A stretch of DNA of 64,000 nt from Pristionchus mayeri (Eukaryota > Nematoda > Chromadorea > Rhabditida > Neodiplogasteridae), in contig BTRK01000004.1 in assembly GCA_036245805.1 (NCBI GenBank), positions 9,920,001 to 9,984,000 of the forward strand. The letters run 5' to 3'. The position numbers were made by a program, and so were the translations under genes. Below, piece after piece: positions 46,501 through 56,814 of the stretch; the stretch's first letter is position 1; each line of letters opens with the position of its first letter. The notes beneath the pieces are model-generated. The model was not told the DNA's origin, made no database searches, and worked only from the letters and a program-made list of their open reading frames with translations.

Positions 46501-49500
46501 GATCTCCCTCCACGCGGGGTTGCACGTGAAAGTAAAGAAGATGTCGGGCTTGCCGTATTTGGAGACAATCGCCATCGCGTCTTGGAAGTCCTGGGTCATC
46601 GCTCGAGGACTACCCGGATGAGTCGAAGGGAGGATGGTCCTCTTTCCCGGAACATCAGAATCTCCCGCAAGATAGTCCTGAAAAATCAAAGCATGGGAAT
46701 CAAACTCTGAGAAATTCTATTTTGAAAATTATTTTAATTTTGCATACCTGTACAGCCCGGTAGGAGGCGCTCCGAAGCTGATTTTGGTTTGAGCGGAAAT
46801 AGTTGAGTCTATTTTGTTCGATCTAAAATGGATGGGAAGTCAGATATATTGAGGTAGTAAAGCGAATTCTAAGTGAAAATGTACTTACCTTGACCCAGGA
46901 GTCCACGGCGAACTGCTGGAAGAGGGCTTTTCCATGGTGGATGGGATTGAATTGTCCTTCTCGCACCATCATGAGGTAGCTGTAGTACTCCTTCTGGGTG
47001 ATTCGAGTCCTCTTCCTGCCCGATGGCTTCTTCTCTAGTTCAGGGTGCCACCCGTCCTTTCCCGTGGGGAAGAATATGGGATAGGTGAGGGATCGCAGAT
47101 CTTGTCGATATCCCTAATCGTCATGAGTCCTCCCCCTCTAGGATGTACTGCCAGAGATCGAGTGACAGGCACATCGTCGTCTTCACCCACGTAGACAACG
47201 GCCACTTCATTTGCTTGGGGCACATTGTATCTACGGGGATCCTTAGACGTAGAGGTATCAAAGATCATGCGGACGGGGGCAGCTATTCGGCCTTCTTCGG
47301 CTGCATTTCTCTCCTCATTCTCCTCCACCTCAGCCAGCATTTTGTATGCCTGGGCATAGGGGTTAACCCTTGATATCAGGCCTCTGAGATCAGCCATCAC
47401 TTGAGGATCACAGTTCACATTGGCGGGATTACCCAGCCTCTCACTGGCTGCTTGGGCGGTATCCAGAATGTAGATCTGACCGTAAGATGTTCTCTGGCCA
47501 GGTTCTGGATGAAGGGGACCGGCAAGATGGTACACCTGCCCGTGAATACGGAAGCAGAATGGGCCACGTCCCCTCGGGATATCGAGCTGAGCGCCCATGG
47601 AAGCCATTGATAAGGCAGAGTTAAACTGCCGAATGAACTTCTGGAAGTTCTTGGCTTGAGGGTAATCATCGAGGAGGAGAGTGCGGATTTGGTCGGGGAA
47701 ATCAGAGAATTTGTCCTCGATTGTGGTTGCCAAACCGAAGTTACAGTTACAGATTGATTTTATCTGTGCTTCCACTCACTTCTCCTGCAGAGGGATTACG
47801 GTAGAAATGAGATATCGAATTGCTCCGCATTAATATTCCTTCAATTAGCGAAAGAACATGGAGAGAGCGTAGAATGGAAAGAGATATTTCATAACAGCAT
47901 GGAATGTTCTAGAATCTCCTGGATTTTCTGAGCAATTTCTGAGGCGCTCTCTCCATAGCACACACTATCTCGTTTCCTATGATCTGCGAAAATCACGCAA
48001 AATGCACCGTCACATTGGATAACGGTAATATTAAACTTGGCGTACCTGAGAAGAAGCGGGCCCCGCAGTTGCTGCATGTGGTGTCCATTGCGCCGAGATA
48101 ATTCGGCTCTGTCACCGGTCTTTCCCTCTCCTCGTTCCTGTGTGCTTTCATCCTCTCTCTATGATCCATCCTTCTTTGTCCTCCTTTTCCATTCGTTTCT
48201 TCCTCTCTCCTCCTCCTGTCTCGTTCTCTATCCCGTTCTCTGACCTCTTCTCTCTCCTCTTCAGTCATTGATGCTCTTCTCTTCCTCTGCCTTTCCTGAT
48301 CTGCGGTGCGTCTCGTTTCCGTCTGCTGCGGATTTTCGCTCGCACGGCGTGATCTGCTCCTTTCCGCTTCAGCAGTGTTTCTGAATTATTTAATACTAAG
48401 TATAGATACTTATGGTAAAAAGTGGTGTTAATGAACTTAGGAATGCACTAACCACGAATTAAGTTCACTATCTCTATTATGCTAATTACAATCTCGGTTC
48501 CAGTGAACAACATTAAATAAGCTTTCACCTCAGCCGTGAGCGAGTTCTGCTGGCGATTGGCTCCTGTGATACGGACGGAGAGGGAGGAAGGTTTATGAGA
48601 TGAGCATCGGTTGGTGGGGCGTCGTTGGACGAAGTGGACGGATCCATGTTTTTGTAGACTATTGACTACTGTTAGAGTTCCTTGTCTAGTGCTTTCCTTA
48701 TATCACTTTTCATGGTAAATTTCCTGAACTTTCTGGAAGTTTCGAACAATCGATTATAGAAAGATCTAGTACGCTCTGGAACTTTATATGAGGGTTTCGA
48801 AACTCTTGACGTTAAGAGGACACCTTACAACATCGGCAAAAGGTCCCTTAATCGAGCGGGATTCGAACCCCCAGTGTCATTAGTTCAACTCCAACCATCA
48901 ACCTCTCAGCCACGAGGGCTCAGCGGGAGAGCAGGAACTTCCGGGTTATGATGGAAGGAGCGCGCGCTAAAGTCCAATGTGAAATTGCTGCTATTCATGC
49001 TCGCTTCATAAGATCTTCTAGAATGTTCTATATTCTTTGCCGCACCTATGCAGAAATGCCTACATTTCTTTTAAATCACTGATTTGAATGTTCCGGAACA
49101 TTCTAGAAGCTTTGGAACATTTTCGAACTTTCTGGAACATTCTAGAATCTTTGGAACATTTTTGAAATTTCTGTAACATTCTAGAAGCTTTGGAACATTT
49201 TCGAATTTTCTGGAACATTCTAGAAGCTTTAGAATATTTTCGAACGTTCTGGAACATTCTAGAAGCTTTGACCCATGGCTAATTATCGATTGGTATACAG
49301 TAGTTGACCCAATGCTAATTATTGATTGGCATACGGTAATTCAAAGATCAAAGGTCAAAGTCATAAATCTGACCCACGGAATAACAGTTGACCCATGGCT
49401 AATTATCGATTTGTATACGGTAGTTGACCCAATGCTAATTATTGATTGGCATACGGTAATTCAAAGATCAAAGGTCAAAGTCATAAATCTGACCCACGGA

Positions 49501-50802
49501 ATAACAGTTGACCCATGGCTAATTATCTATTGGTATACGGTAGTTGCCCCCAATAATAATTATTGATTGGCATACGGTAATTCAAAGATCAAAGGTCAAA
49601 GTCATAAATCTGACCCACGGAATAACAGTTGACCCATGGCTAATAATCGATTGGTATACGGTAGTTGACCCAATGCTAATTATTGATTGGCATACGGTAA
49701 TTCAAAGATCAAAGATCAAAATCATAAATCTGACCCACGGAATAAGAGGTGACCCACGGCTAATTATCGATTGGTATACGGAAGTTGACCCAATGCCAAT
49801 TATTGATTGGCATACGGTAATTCAAAGATCAAAGATCAAAATCATAAATCTGACCCACGGAATAAGAGGTGACCCACGGCTAATTATCGATTGGTATACG
49901 GTAGTTGACCCAATGCTAATTATTGATTGGCATACGGTAATTCAAAGATCAAAGGTCAAAGTCATAAATCTGACCCACGGAATAACAGTTGACCTATGGC
50001 TAATTATCGATTGGTATACGGTAGTTGACCCAATGCTAATTATTGATTGGCATACGGTAATTCTACACTGGTACACTTCAAGAGGAGGAGCACGGACGGA
50101 TTCCCATCGTCTCGAGTGATCTACCGTCAAGAAAGCCTCGCTCAAGTCTGCGTTGTGAGTTCCTAACCGGCGCAAGTCAGGTGTTCGGCGGCAGGATGAT
50201 CTACTTCGATGCTCAACGGAGATCCGTCACGATCGTCCCTACAGTTGACCAGAGAAGCCAAAGAAGATCCCATCCATTGACCTAACGACGCTCTGATACC
50301 GAAGATCCCAATTCCATCCACACCGAAGTCACCCTCCTGCAGGACCATTGTGCCTGACGTCAGGATAAATATGAAATAAATATGAAATATAAATATGAAA
50401 TATACGGTAATTCAAAGATCAAAGGTCAAAGTCATAAATCTGACCCACGGAATAACAGTTGACCCATGGCTAATTATCGATTGGTATACGGTAGTTGACC
50501 CAATGCTAATTATTGATTGGTATACGGTAATGGATTGATGCCTTCCTAACGTCATCCCTCCCTCCCCTCCCTATTTCGCAATCCGGTCAGACGGAGTTTA
50601 TATATAGGTATTGATTTTTCATGGGCTCTTCCCCAACTGAAGTGGTCGTGAGTGTGTGGGAAATGAAGAGAACGTTCTCCGAATTTCGGAATCTAGTACT
50701 CACCAGCAGCGTAAAGCACATCGTCGGCAGGAGGAGCGCGTAGATCATCCGCACGTTGTCAATGACGTTGCCGTTGTCCGGAGGCCGCTCCGTCGTCATC
50801 AT
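40530..50802 (-). CDS. rhodopsin-class (class A) G protein-coupled receptor, orphan
   Basis: Exon 1 (50802-50704) starts [20 protein letters not shown] and enters TM1. Exon 2 (43131-43058) completes TM1 with [15 protein letters not shown], carrying the GN motif. The following exon gives TM2 [19 protein letters not shown] (conserved Asp). Then come [16 protein letters not shown]3 with [18 protein letters not shown] (no DRY), TM4 [19 protein letters not shown], and TM5 [22 protein letters not shown]6 is [14 protein letters not shown] (no CWxP proline). TM7 has NPFIYTL (NPxxY variant), then a basic tail ending at 40532-40530. Phases agree where checked. The ligand is unknown; the altered DRY and CWxP motifs argue for a divergent peptide or orphan receptor. 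Intron 1 is 7.6 kb because it contains the Helitron and repeat arrays. Confidence 0.85.
40778..40966. mobile_element. MITE in GPCR intron
   Basis: The inverted ends TGCGGGTAATCGTCTC and GAGACGGTGACAATTGTTAC-CCGAATTTCGC define it. It shares the GACGATTACCCGAATTTCG core with copies at 2344 and 42130. Confidence 0.6.
42130..42228. mobile_element. MITE, second copy in the same GPCR
   Basis: AGTGGGAAATTCGGGTAATC faces GACGATTACCTAAATTTCGC as an inverted pair about 100 bp apart. It lies just 3' of the TM3 exon. Confidence 0.65.
43395..48647 (-). mobile_element. Helitron Rep-helicase gene, decayed
   Basis: Nine minus-strand exons: 48647-48529, 48380-48046, 47784-46889, 46822-46748, 46677-46429, 46371-45005, 44949-44676, 44635 to about 44434, and 44381-43395. 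Domain order is an N-terminal low-complexity region with CSNCGARFF, the Helitron-like N domain ([13 protein letters not shown]), the rolling-circle Rep with HUH motif in [13 protein letters not shown], and catalytic tyrosines in [12 protein letters not shown]. The PIF1-type helicase follows: Walker [13 protein letters not shown], Walker [21 protein letters not shown], and SINKSQGQS with YVALSRV at the end. It is disabled by frameshifts near 47745 and 47090, a lost splice donor near 44433 (AAG followed by ATAAGA), and an in-frame TGA at 43695-43697. The element lies in intron 1 of the GPCR, same orientation. Its exact TC and CTRR ends were not resolved. Confidence 0.92.
48843..48920 (-). other. 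tRNA-like sequence upstream of the Helitron
   Basis: On the minus strand GCCCTCGTGGCTGAGAGGTT matches a tRNA D arm/A box and GGGGGTTCGAATCCCGC is a canonical T arm/B box. The middle (GGAGTTGAACTAATGACACT) does not form a clean anticodon arm, and the acceptor ends pair poorly. It is probably a tRNA-derived relic. Confidence 0.5.
49016..49262. promoter_or_regulatory. array of perfect heat-shock elements
   Basis: A diverged repeat of about 41 bp carries alternating GAA/TTC pentamers, the binding site of heat-shock factor trimers. Examples are TTCTAGAATGTTC at 49016-49028, GAATGTTCCGGAACATTC-TAGAA (five units) at 49086, TTCTGGAACATTCTAGAA repeated downstream, and GAACGTTCTGGAACATTC-TAGAA near 49240. 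The array lies 370-615 bp upstream of the Helitron start codon, and in GPCR intron 1. Confidence 0.8.
49263..50533. repeat. 120-bp minisatellite, about 7-8 units
   Basis: The unit runs ACCCATGGCTAATTATCGAT, TGGTATACGGTAGTTGACCC, AATGCTAATTATTGATTGGC, ATACGGTAATTCAAAGATCA, AAGGTCAAAGTCATAAATCT, GACCCACGGAATAACAGTTG. Copies recur every 120 bp from 49263 to about 50063 and again from 50403 after a 339-bp insertion. Because 120 is divisible by three and one frame lacks stops, an artefactual 191-codon ORF with 40-residue periodicity appears. Confidence 0.93.
50064..50402 (+). mobile_element. short retroposon with 11-bp target duplication
   Basis: The insertion interrupts the minisatellite and is flanked on both sides by TACGGTAATTC (50053-50063 and 50403-50413). 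Its 3' end is a degenerate ATATGAAATAA simple repeat (50364-50402), the tail type of RTE-like LINEs and their SINEs. The body has no coding sequence that I recognise. It may be the 3' end of an RTE element or a SINE. Confidence 0.75.
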
Positions 50803-51642
50803 CGATCTGGATTCTGCTCATATCGGCAAGATAATTCTCACGGATATGGAAAAATTATCAAAGGCAATACTAATTAAATAAATTGAATATTTCTGCATTG
50901 ATTATCATTGTGTAATGTGTCTTGGAGTATCATTAACCGAGACACTTATTATTAGTCGTAAAAGGTGCAGCGATGGAAAACACGAAGAAGTTCCAAGAAT
51001 AAAGCGTGACAGCGTGACAGCTGACTTCCTTCCGTCCATGTTATGACTGAGAATTTGAGCTATACATCTCTATCTCTCTCCTTCTCTAATTTCGACACTC
51101 ATTTCGTTCTATTTGCTTGAAATTCGATAACCGAATTAGATACTGCGCACATTTTTTTATGAAAACAAATGGCGTAACAAAAAGACTCGGATTGGTTTCA
51201 CATTATTTTTGGAATTTATCTAGACAATGATGACCGAAAATCGGACGGCATAAAGTCTCTGTACTGTACCGGAGGGAAAGTGCTCTCCACTTCACGATTT
51301 GGATTCCAAATTTTGAAATACGGGTGGGGGAAAACAATTTATGGTTACAACCGGACATCATGCCATGCATTACGAACTAGAATTCGGAAGCGAATGCGGT
51401 CTGCTTGGTCGCGGAGCATACGAAAACATTGCATTGGTAGTTGATAATTCGAGAAATGGTAGAATTTGAATTTAATGCACACAAATGTAACGGGCGGTAC
51501 AAAAAAAATCGCTCTACCTACTGTGAATCTATTCTCAGTATCCATGGAGTATGAATAGGAAATCCTCTCATTTTCTGAGTATCCGCAGAATAATTTCGGA
51601 AAAATGACTTCGTTGTTCAGTGATGCCTTAGCGCTTGCATTA
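50803..51642. other. GPCR upstream region, no other gene recognised
   Basis: The GPCR promoter should lie here. No TATA box or motif stands out. A short ORF at 51345-51671 runs into the next transposon end and is not supported. Confidence 0.35.
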
Positions 51643-53758
51643 TCAGGCCTCTCACGAGAGAATCGGGACAAGCTTGGTACAATCTAAAAAATCGATTTTG
51701 GCATTTTAGCAGTTCCGGGGGTAACTTATTGCCCTGAATCAGATTCTGGATCGAATGATTGCATATCTCGATCCTCGGCTGCAGCAGCTTGCTGCAAACA
51801 TTTCAGACTCTTGCTTTGGAGGTTCCAAAAATGAGCTCAAAATACTTCAATCGGGCTAAAATTTGGCCAGTAGGCATCGATAATGAAGGTCTATGACTTC
51901 TGTGATCGATTTTGTGGTAGGTCAAATCATGGTTTTTGAGCAGTTTTTGCCCCATAACTTTAACAGTTCGGAGCACAAACAAACCAAACTTTTGCATCGT
52001 TTAGAGCTTTAAATTCTGCATCTACATGATTTTTTCCGGATTTTTAGCATGGGGTCTACGATGTTTCCCATGCGAAAAACAACGAAAAAGCGCACAGTGC
52101 GCGTGGATGCAGTGCACACAAGTCGCACAACAATTTACGGTTCTAACACATCTGTCGGGGGTTCGACCCCTACCGTTGCAATCATGTTTTGCTGGCATAT
52201 TTTCGTAATTTTCAGCACGCATGCATATTCCAATTGTTTTGTAAGTGATACTTCCAGATGATAAAGACATCATTACATTTATTTCATTGATCTGTCATAG
52301 CAAATTTCAGCGCGAAACGAAACAGAAAAAAAAACAATAGCTCAAATAAACAATATTCACAATGTTGAAATTTATTCATAGATTTCCTCTTTATCTTCCT
52401 CCACACATTGACGAATAAATTCTCCTTCGTCCAAAACATCCTCATCATCTTCCGGTTCCTCCTTGAATAATTTTAAAAATTATTCAGACAGTTTTAGAAG
52501 ATTACCTCTTCGTCCTCATTCTTCTCTTCGTTCTTTGCTTTTCTCGATCCTCTCTTCGATCCCTTCTTTGCTTGTTTTGTCGCTTTGTTAAGATCAACTG
52601 ATATTAAAGACATTATTAACGAATGAGCTAGATTATAATGATACCTGGCCCGATACGTTTTTTCTGCAATCTCGAAAATAATGAAGTGAGCTGTTTTTCT
52701 GTATAGATGGCATCGACCTAAATATGCTAAGTATTGAATAAAAAATAAGTGTATTCTCACTTTGAAAGTGTACATTCCATTAGTCAAGTGTTCTTCCATC
52801 TCTTTGGCACATGATCGAGGGCACGCCCTTCTTGGGGGAATCATAGATCGATGTTTATTGAAATATGAAACGGCAAATTCCCTTGATGCTGGAGGAATTG
52901 TGGACCGAGATGTCTTTTTGAGGGCCCAACCCTCCTTGGGGACTAAATTGATCATCAGCTCGCAAAATTAAACAAACAGTTGAAATACCTGCGGAATTTC
53001 CAATTTGGAGAGAGTATCCTTCCTGTGAAATGGCATCTTTTGCCGCTTCCTGAGTCTCTACTGCAAGTCCGAATTTCTTAATGGCGGAATCGATGAGCGT
53101 ATCCTTCTTCTGTTGGAACTTATGCGCCCCCTTGATCTCGTGTTCCTCCAGTCTACGAACAGACAGAAAGCTCTTGACACATCCGGGAGTATGCCAGCAA
53201 AACATAATTGCAACGGTAGGGGGTCGAACCCCCGACAGACGTGTTAGAACCGTAAATTGTTGTGCGACTTGTGTGCACTGCATCCACGCGCCTTGTGCGC
53301 TTTTTCGTTGTTTTTCGCATGGGAAACATCTTAAACCCCATGCTAAAAATCCGGAAAAAAATCATGTAGATGCAGAATTTAAAGCTCTAAACGATGCAAA
53401 AGTTTGGTTTGTTTGTGCTCCGAACTGTTAAAGTTATGGGGCAAAAACTGCTCAAAAACCATGATTTGACCTACCACAAAATCGATCACAGAAGTCATAG
53501 ACCTTCATTATCGATGCCTACTGGCCAAATTTTAGCCCGATTGAAGTATTTTGAGCTCATTTTTGGAACCTCCAAAGCAAGAGTCTGAAATCTTTGCAGC
53601 AAGCTGCTGCAGCCGAGGATCGAGATATGCAATCATTCGATCCAGAATCTGATTCAGGCCAATAAGTTACCCCCAGAACTGCTAAAATGCCAAAATCGAG
53701 TTTTTAGATTGTACCTCGAAATGTATGGTTTGTCCTGATTCTCTCGTGAGAGGCGTGT
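51643..53758. mobile_element. foldback transposon family 4 carrying an internal gene
   Basis: Inverted arms 51643-52199 and 53190-53758 are nearly identical. The ends TCAGGCCTCTCACGAGAGAA and the complement ...TTCTCTCGTGAGAGGCGTGT are flanked by TA at 51641-51642 and 53759-53760. The CTCTCAYGAGAGAATCG motif is shared with family 3. Each arm contains a tRNA T-arm-like GGGGGTTCGACCCC. Unlike the other foldbacks, the 990-bp centre is not palindromic and encodes a spliced zinc-finger ORF (next entry). Confidence 0.88.
52372..53283 (-). CDS. captured zinc-finger gene inside foldback element
   Basis: Five exons, 53283-52989, 52942-52761, 52717-52645, 52597-52506 and 52461-52372, join with GT-AG introns of 45-50 nt. 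All phases agree, giving 243 residues without a stop. Residues 1 to about 31 come from the transposon arm (MQCTQVAQQFTVLT...). Then follows a C2H2-like finger TPGCVKSFLSVRRLEEHEIK with the second His in GAH. Exon 2 starts a conserved-looking block KEGWALKKTSRS, then FKVDAIYTEKQLTSLFSRLQ, and the tail is acidic (EEPEDDEDVLDEGEF). A GWALK block followed by QL..FFSRL is, to my recollection, a widespread uncharacterised animal module found with C2H2 fingers. Its role is unknown; DNA or RNA binding is inferred. The finger spacing (C-x5-C) is odd because the first Cys is supplied by the arm, suggesting 5' truncation on capture. No transposase motif is seen. Confidence 0.72.
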
Positions 53759-53760
53759 TA

Positions 53761-54888
53761 TATTCTTGCAGCATCGGCTACTTACAGCGTACCTTTCGCG
53801 GAAATTAGGAGATGATACAATTACAGTTCCAAATTTTACTAAAAGCCTCTTAATTTAACACACCTTATCTCCGCGAGACGCGAGTTAGTGCGAAATGAAT
53901 AAACGATTATCCGAATTTCGAAGTTCACACGAAATGTCCTCGTCTTAGATGGAAGATGACATTTTTTAAATACAGTAATCGAAAAGCAACCAATTTCCAT
54001 GCGCGATGCACCCAGCTGAAGTAAAGGAAGAAGAATCATGCAAATTGCATCTTTGTGAGCGGGTTCGTGGGAGTTCTCCCTCCACTTTTGTCGAGTGTTC
54101 TTTGAAATATAGTCCTCAAACTTGGCTGAATAACAGTTTGGCAATTCAACTTTCAGTGCGCCGTGGGTGTTCTATGTTATTAATGCAAGCAAATAACGAG
54201 TCACAGATTCAAGGGAAGTGGGTTTAGAGTGTTTGAAAAACAAAATAATCGAAAAAAAATAATCGCGTCAGAAAAGTGGTGTTCGTGAAAGTTACCAAAG
54301 ATCTCTCCATCCACATTTACTCGCAAGTCATCTGGGCGGCATAGTGTGTGAAATGAATAGACTGCGCCGTAATTTCGAAAGCTACCACGCCGACTTCCCC
54401 GCAGAAACTATCGTGACGCAAACCCAATATTGCAGGTGAAACATGAGTTTGCTATTGAAATTGGAATTTAGCGGAGAAGAATGTCGTCGGTTTAGTCTGC
54501 TTCCGACTTAGTTTGCTCGCAAGCCTACGCAATTCCTACGCGACTCCTGATTGCATCTGCGAAGAAATTAGCGTTGTTTTCAGAAGGAGATGCAGAGGAG
54601 TATGTGGGGCTGCTTGCTAAAGAGACGTTCGATGGGGAGCAAATTCAGAGAACTGGAGCCTTTACAATTTGCTGAAGAACTGTGCTTCAAAACACGAAAT
54701 GAACGACTTCGTAAATCTCAACTACAGCCCAGATGACACTATATGGTGTGAGAACAATGACATCCTGCCGCCGTTAATATATCAAAGGCGGCTTGGCGTC
54801 TGGTTCTCATTCGACCTAACACTGCCCAGGCGTCGCCACGAGTCTATGCCAAATTAGACAATCATGGACTTCCTAGGGTTCCCTCCTC
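53761..54888. other. no gene recognised; two MITE relics
   Basis: AGTGCGAAATGAATAAACGA at 53909 with TTATCCGAATTTCGAAGTTC, and GTGTGTGAAATGAATAGACT at 54350, are decayed copies of the MITE at 2344/40778. A 62-codon ORF at 54669 has no recognisable content. Confidence 0.4.
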
Positions 54889-56814
54889 TTACGAGTGCAC
54901 TAGGCGTTCGTAGCATGAGCAATTCCTTTGTTTTGACGCGGCAGATGCAAATTTTCGTTCAACCATCTGATTCAGTAAGAACATTGGCTCTGATGTCGAA
55001 GAACCGCTCACAAATCCAAATTGGGTAGGGTTCAATTCCATTATGACTCTCAATCTTCTATCAACACATCTTTCAAGGATCTTCATCGTATGAGAGATCA
55101 GCTTGATTCCTCGATAGTTTCCACAGTCTCTTACATCGCCTTTCCCTTTATAGATTGTGACAATCTCACTCTTCCTCCAATCATCAGGCATTATCTTTCC
55201 TCTGAGTATCCGGTTGAATAGCCTCGCTAACCACCAAACTCCCGTCTCTCTTACTGCTTTCCATGCATCTACTGGTATCTTGTCTGGGCCACATGCTTTC
55301 CTCCACGGGCATCTTCCGATAGCCCACCTCACTTCCTCCAAACTCCAGTCCAGTACTTCTTCATCAATTTCCTCTCCCTCTCTCAGCAGTGCTTGAGGTT
55401 TCTCTACATTGAGTAACTCGTCAAAATACTCTCGCCATCTTTCCTTCACTTCATCTGCCCTCCGCAATATCATACCTTTTCGATCATAGATCGATTTAAC
55501 CTCTTTTATATCCTTCTTCATTCTATCTCGACATTTCGCCAATCGATACACCTCTTGTTCTCCATCTGGTCCGTCCAATCTCTCATACAGATCATCATAA
55601 GCTCTCATCTTAGCTTCATGAATCACTTTGCGGCACTCCCACTTCTTCTCCTCATATCCCTTTCTACTCTCGACACTCTTCAGACGGAACCATTTCCGAA
55701 ACGCCTCCTTCTTTTCCTTGGTCGCTGTACGAACTCCATCATCTGTCCAAAACCACGACTCTTTGTCTGTCTTACGCCTTCCTTTCGTTTCACCCAGGAT
55801 CCTTCTAACGCACGTCAATACCCTTTCCTTAGTCTCATTCCAGATTTCATCAATCTCCATTTCATCATTCAGGGGATCCAGTCCCAGTGCTCCCTTCACA
55901 ATCACCTCCCTTTCAAATGCCTCTCTATTCTCCTTCTCTTTCAACTTCCACCATCTGATCTTTGGTTCGATTCTCACTAACTGCTTCACTTTCTTCCCAT
56001 TCAATTCTCCCCTCAATTTCACGTCACAAACCACTGGTTTATGCTGTGGGGCCGTATCTTCTGATGGTATCACCTTCACATCCTTCACTCTCCATCTATC
56101 TTCCTTCCTCATCAACATATAGTCAATTTGAGTCTTCTTCGCCCCACCGGAGTAGTACGTGACTAAATGACTCTCCCTCTTCTCGAACATTGTGTTCAGC
56201 ACAGCAAGATGGTGTTGTTGTGCGAAGTCTAGCAGCCTCAATCCATTCACATTCTGTCTACCGTATCCTTTTCCACCATGTACAGTTCCATCGCCGAAAA
56301 TTTCAGCCTCTTTCCCCACATTTCCATTCCAGTCTCCTCCCAGTATAACTGTCTTCTCTTCTTTCATCGAATCCATCATTTCATTCACTCTGGCATAAAA
56401 ATCCTCCTTCATCCTCTTATCCAGTCCAACTTGTGGTGCATATGCAGATATTATGCAAATGTTCTCCCCTGACACATCGAGTTTCACTCTCATCAATCTC
56501 TCGTTGAATCTTTCCACTTCAATCAGACACTCTGAGAATCTAGGGGATAACACTACAGCCACACCATTTTTCAATCCGTCTCCTTCTGAGCACACGACTT
56601 GGTATCCATTTACCCATCGACTCTCATCTCCCCTCCATCTAATCTCTTGAACACAGAGCACATCAATCTTTCTTCGCATCATCATGTCCACCAGCTCCAT
56701 CAACCTTCCGGACAACGTTCCAATGTTGAGCGTTCCAATCCGAGCACATTCTTTTCTTTTCAACTTCATGTGAGAGTGTAATACTGTCGATACAGTATCT
56801 CTCCGTTTCAGCAC
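54889..56814 (-). mobile_element. RTE-like non-LTR retrotransposon ORF, 3'-truncated
   Basis: A single uninterrupted 641-codon ORF. Residues about 24-265 form an AP endonuclease: RIGTLNIGTLSGRLMELVDM, DVLCVQEIRW (catalytic Glu), SAYAPQVG, ILGGDWNGNVG, TQIDYMLMRK and the terminal APQHKPVV (catalytic His). After a charged linker, the reverse transcriptase begins at about residue 500 (GRCPWRKACGPDKIP, NYRGIKLISHTMKILE, NPTQFGFVSGSST). It stops after FLLNQMVERKF, before the catalytic FxDD motif. The last 20 residues are foreign. It is therefore incapable of reverse transcription. The order APE then RT with these motifs fits the RTE clade, often misannotated as a craniofacial-development-like protein. 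Confidence 0.9.

Noticed and set aside
49544..50119. 191-codon ORF with 40-residue repeats as a repetitive protein gene
   Set aside because: It is the 120-bp minisatellite read in a stop-free frame, and it runs into the inserted retroposon. No start context or splice structure supports translation.
52136..52180. tRNA gene in the foldback arm
   Set aside because: Only a T-arm-like stem GGGG-TTCGA-CCCC is present. No D arm or anticodon arm fits, and it is duplicated in both arms.
51803..53588. Identical 64-codon ORFs at 51803-51997 and 53394-53588
   Set aside because: They lie in the inverted arms of foldback family 4 and have no protein-like features.
55555..56122. Plus-strand ORFs of 141 and 164 codons
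   Set aside because: They are antisense to the RTE-like endonuclease ORF and Ser/Leu/Phe-rich in the way antisense of A-rich coding DNA is.
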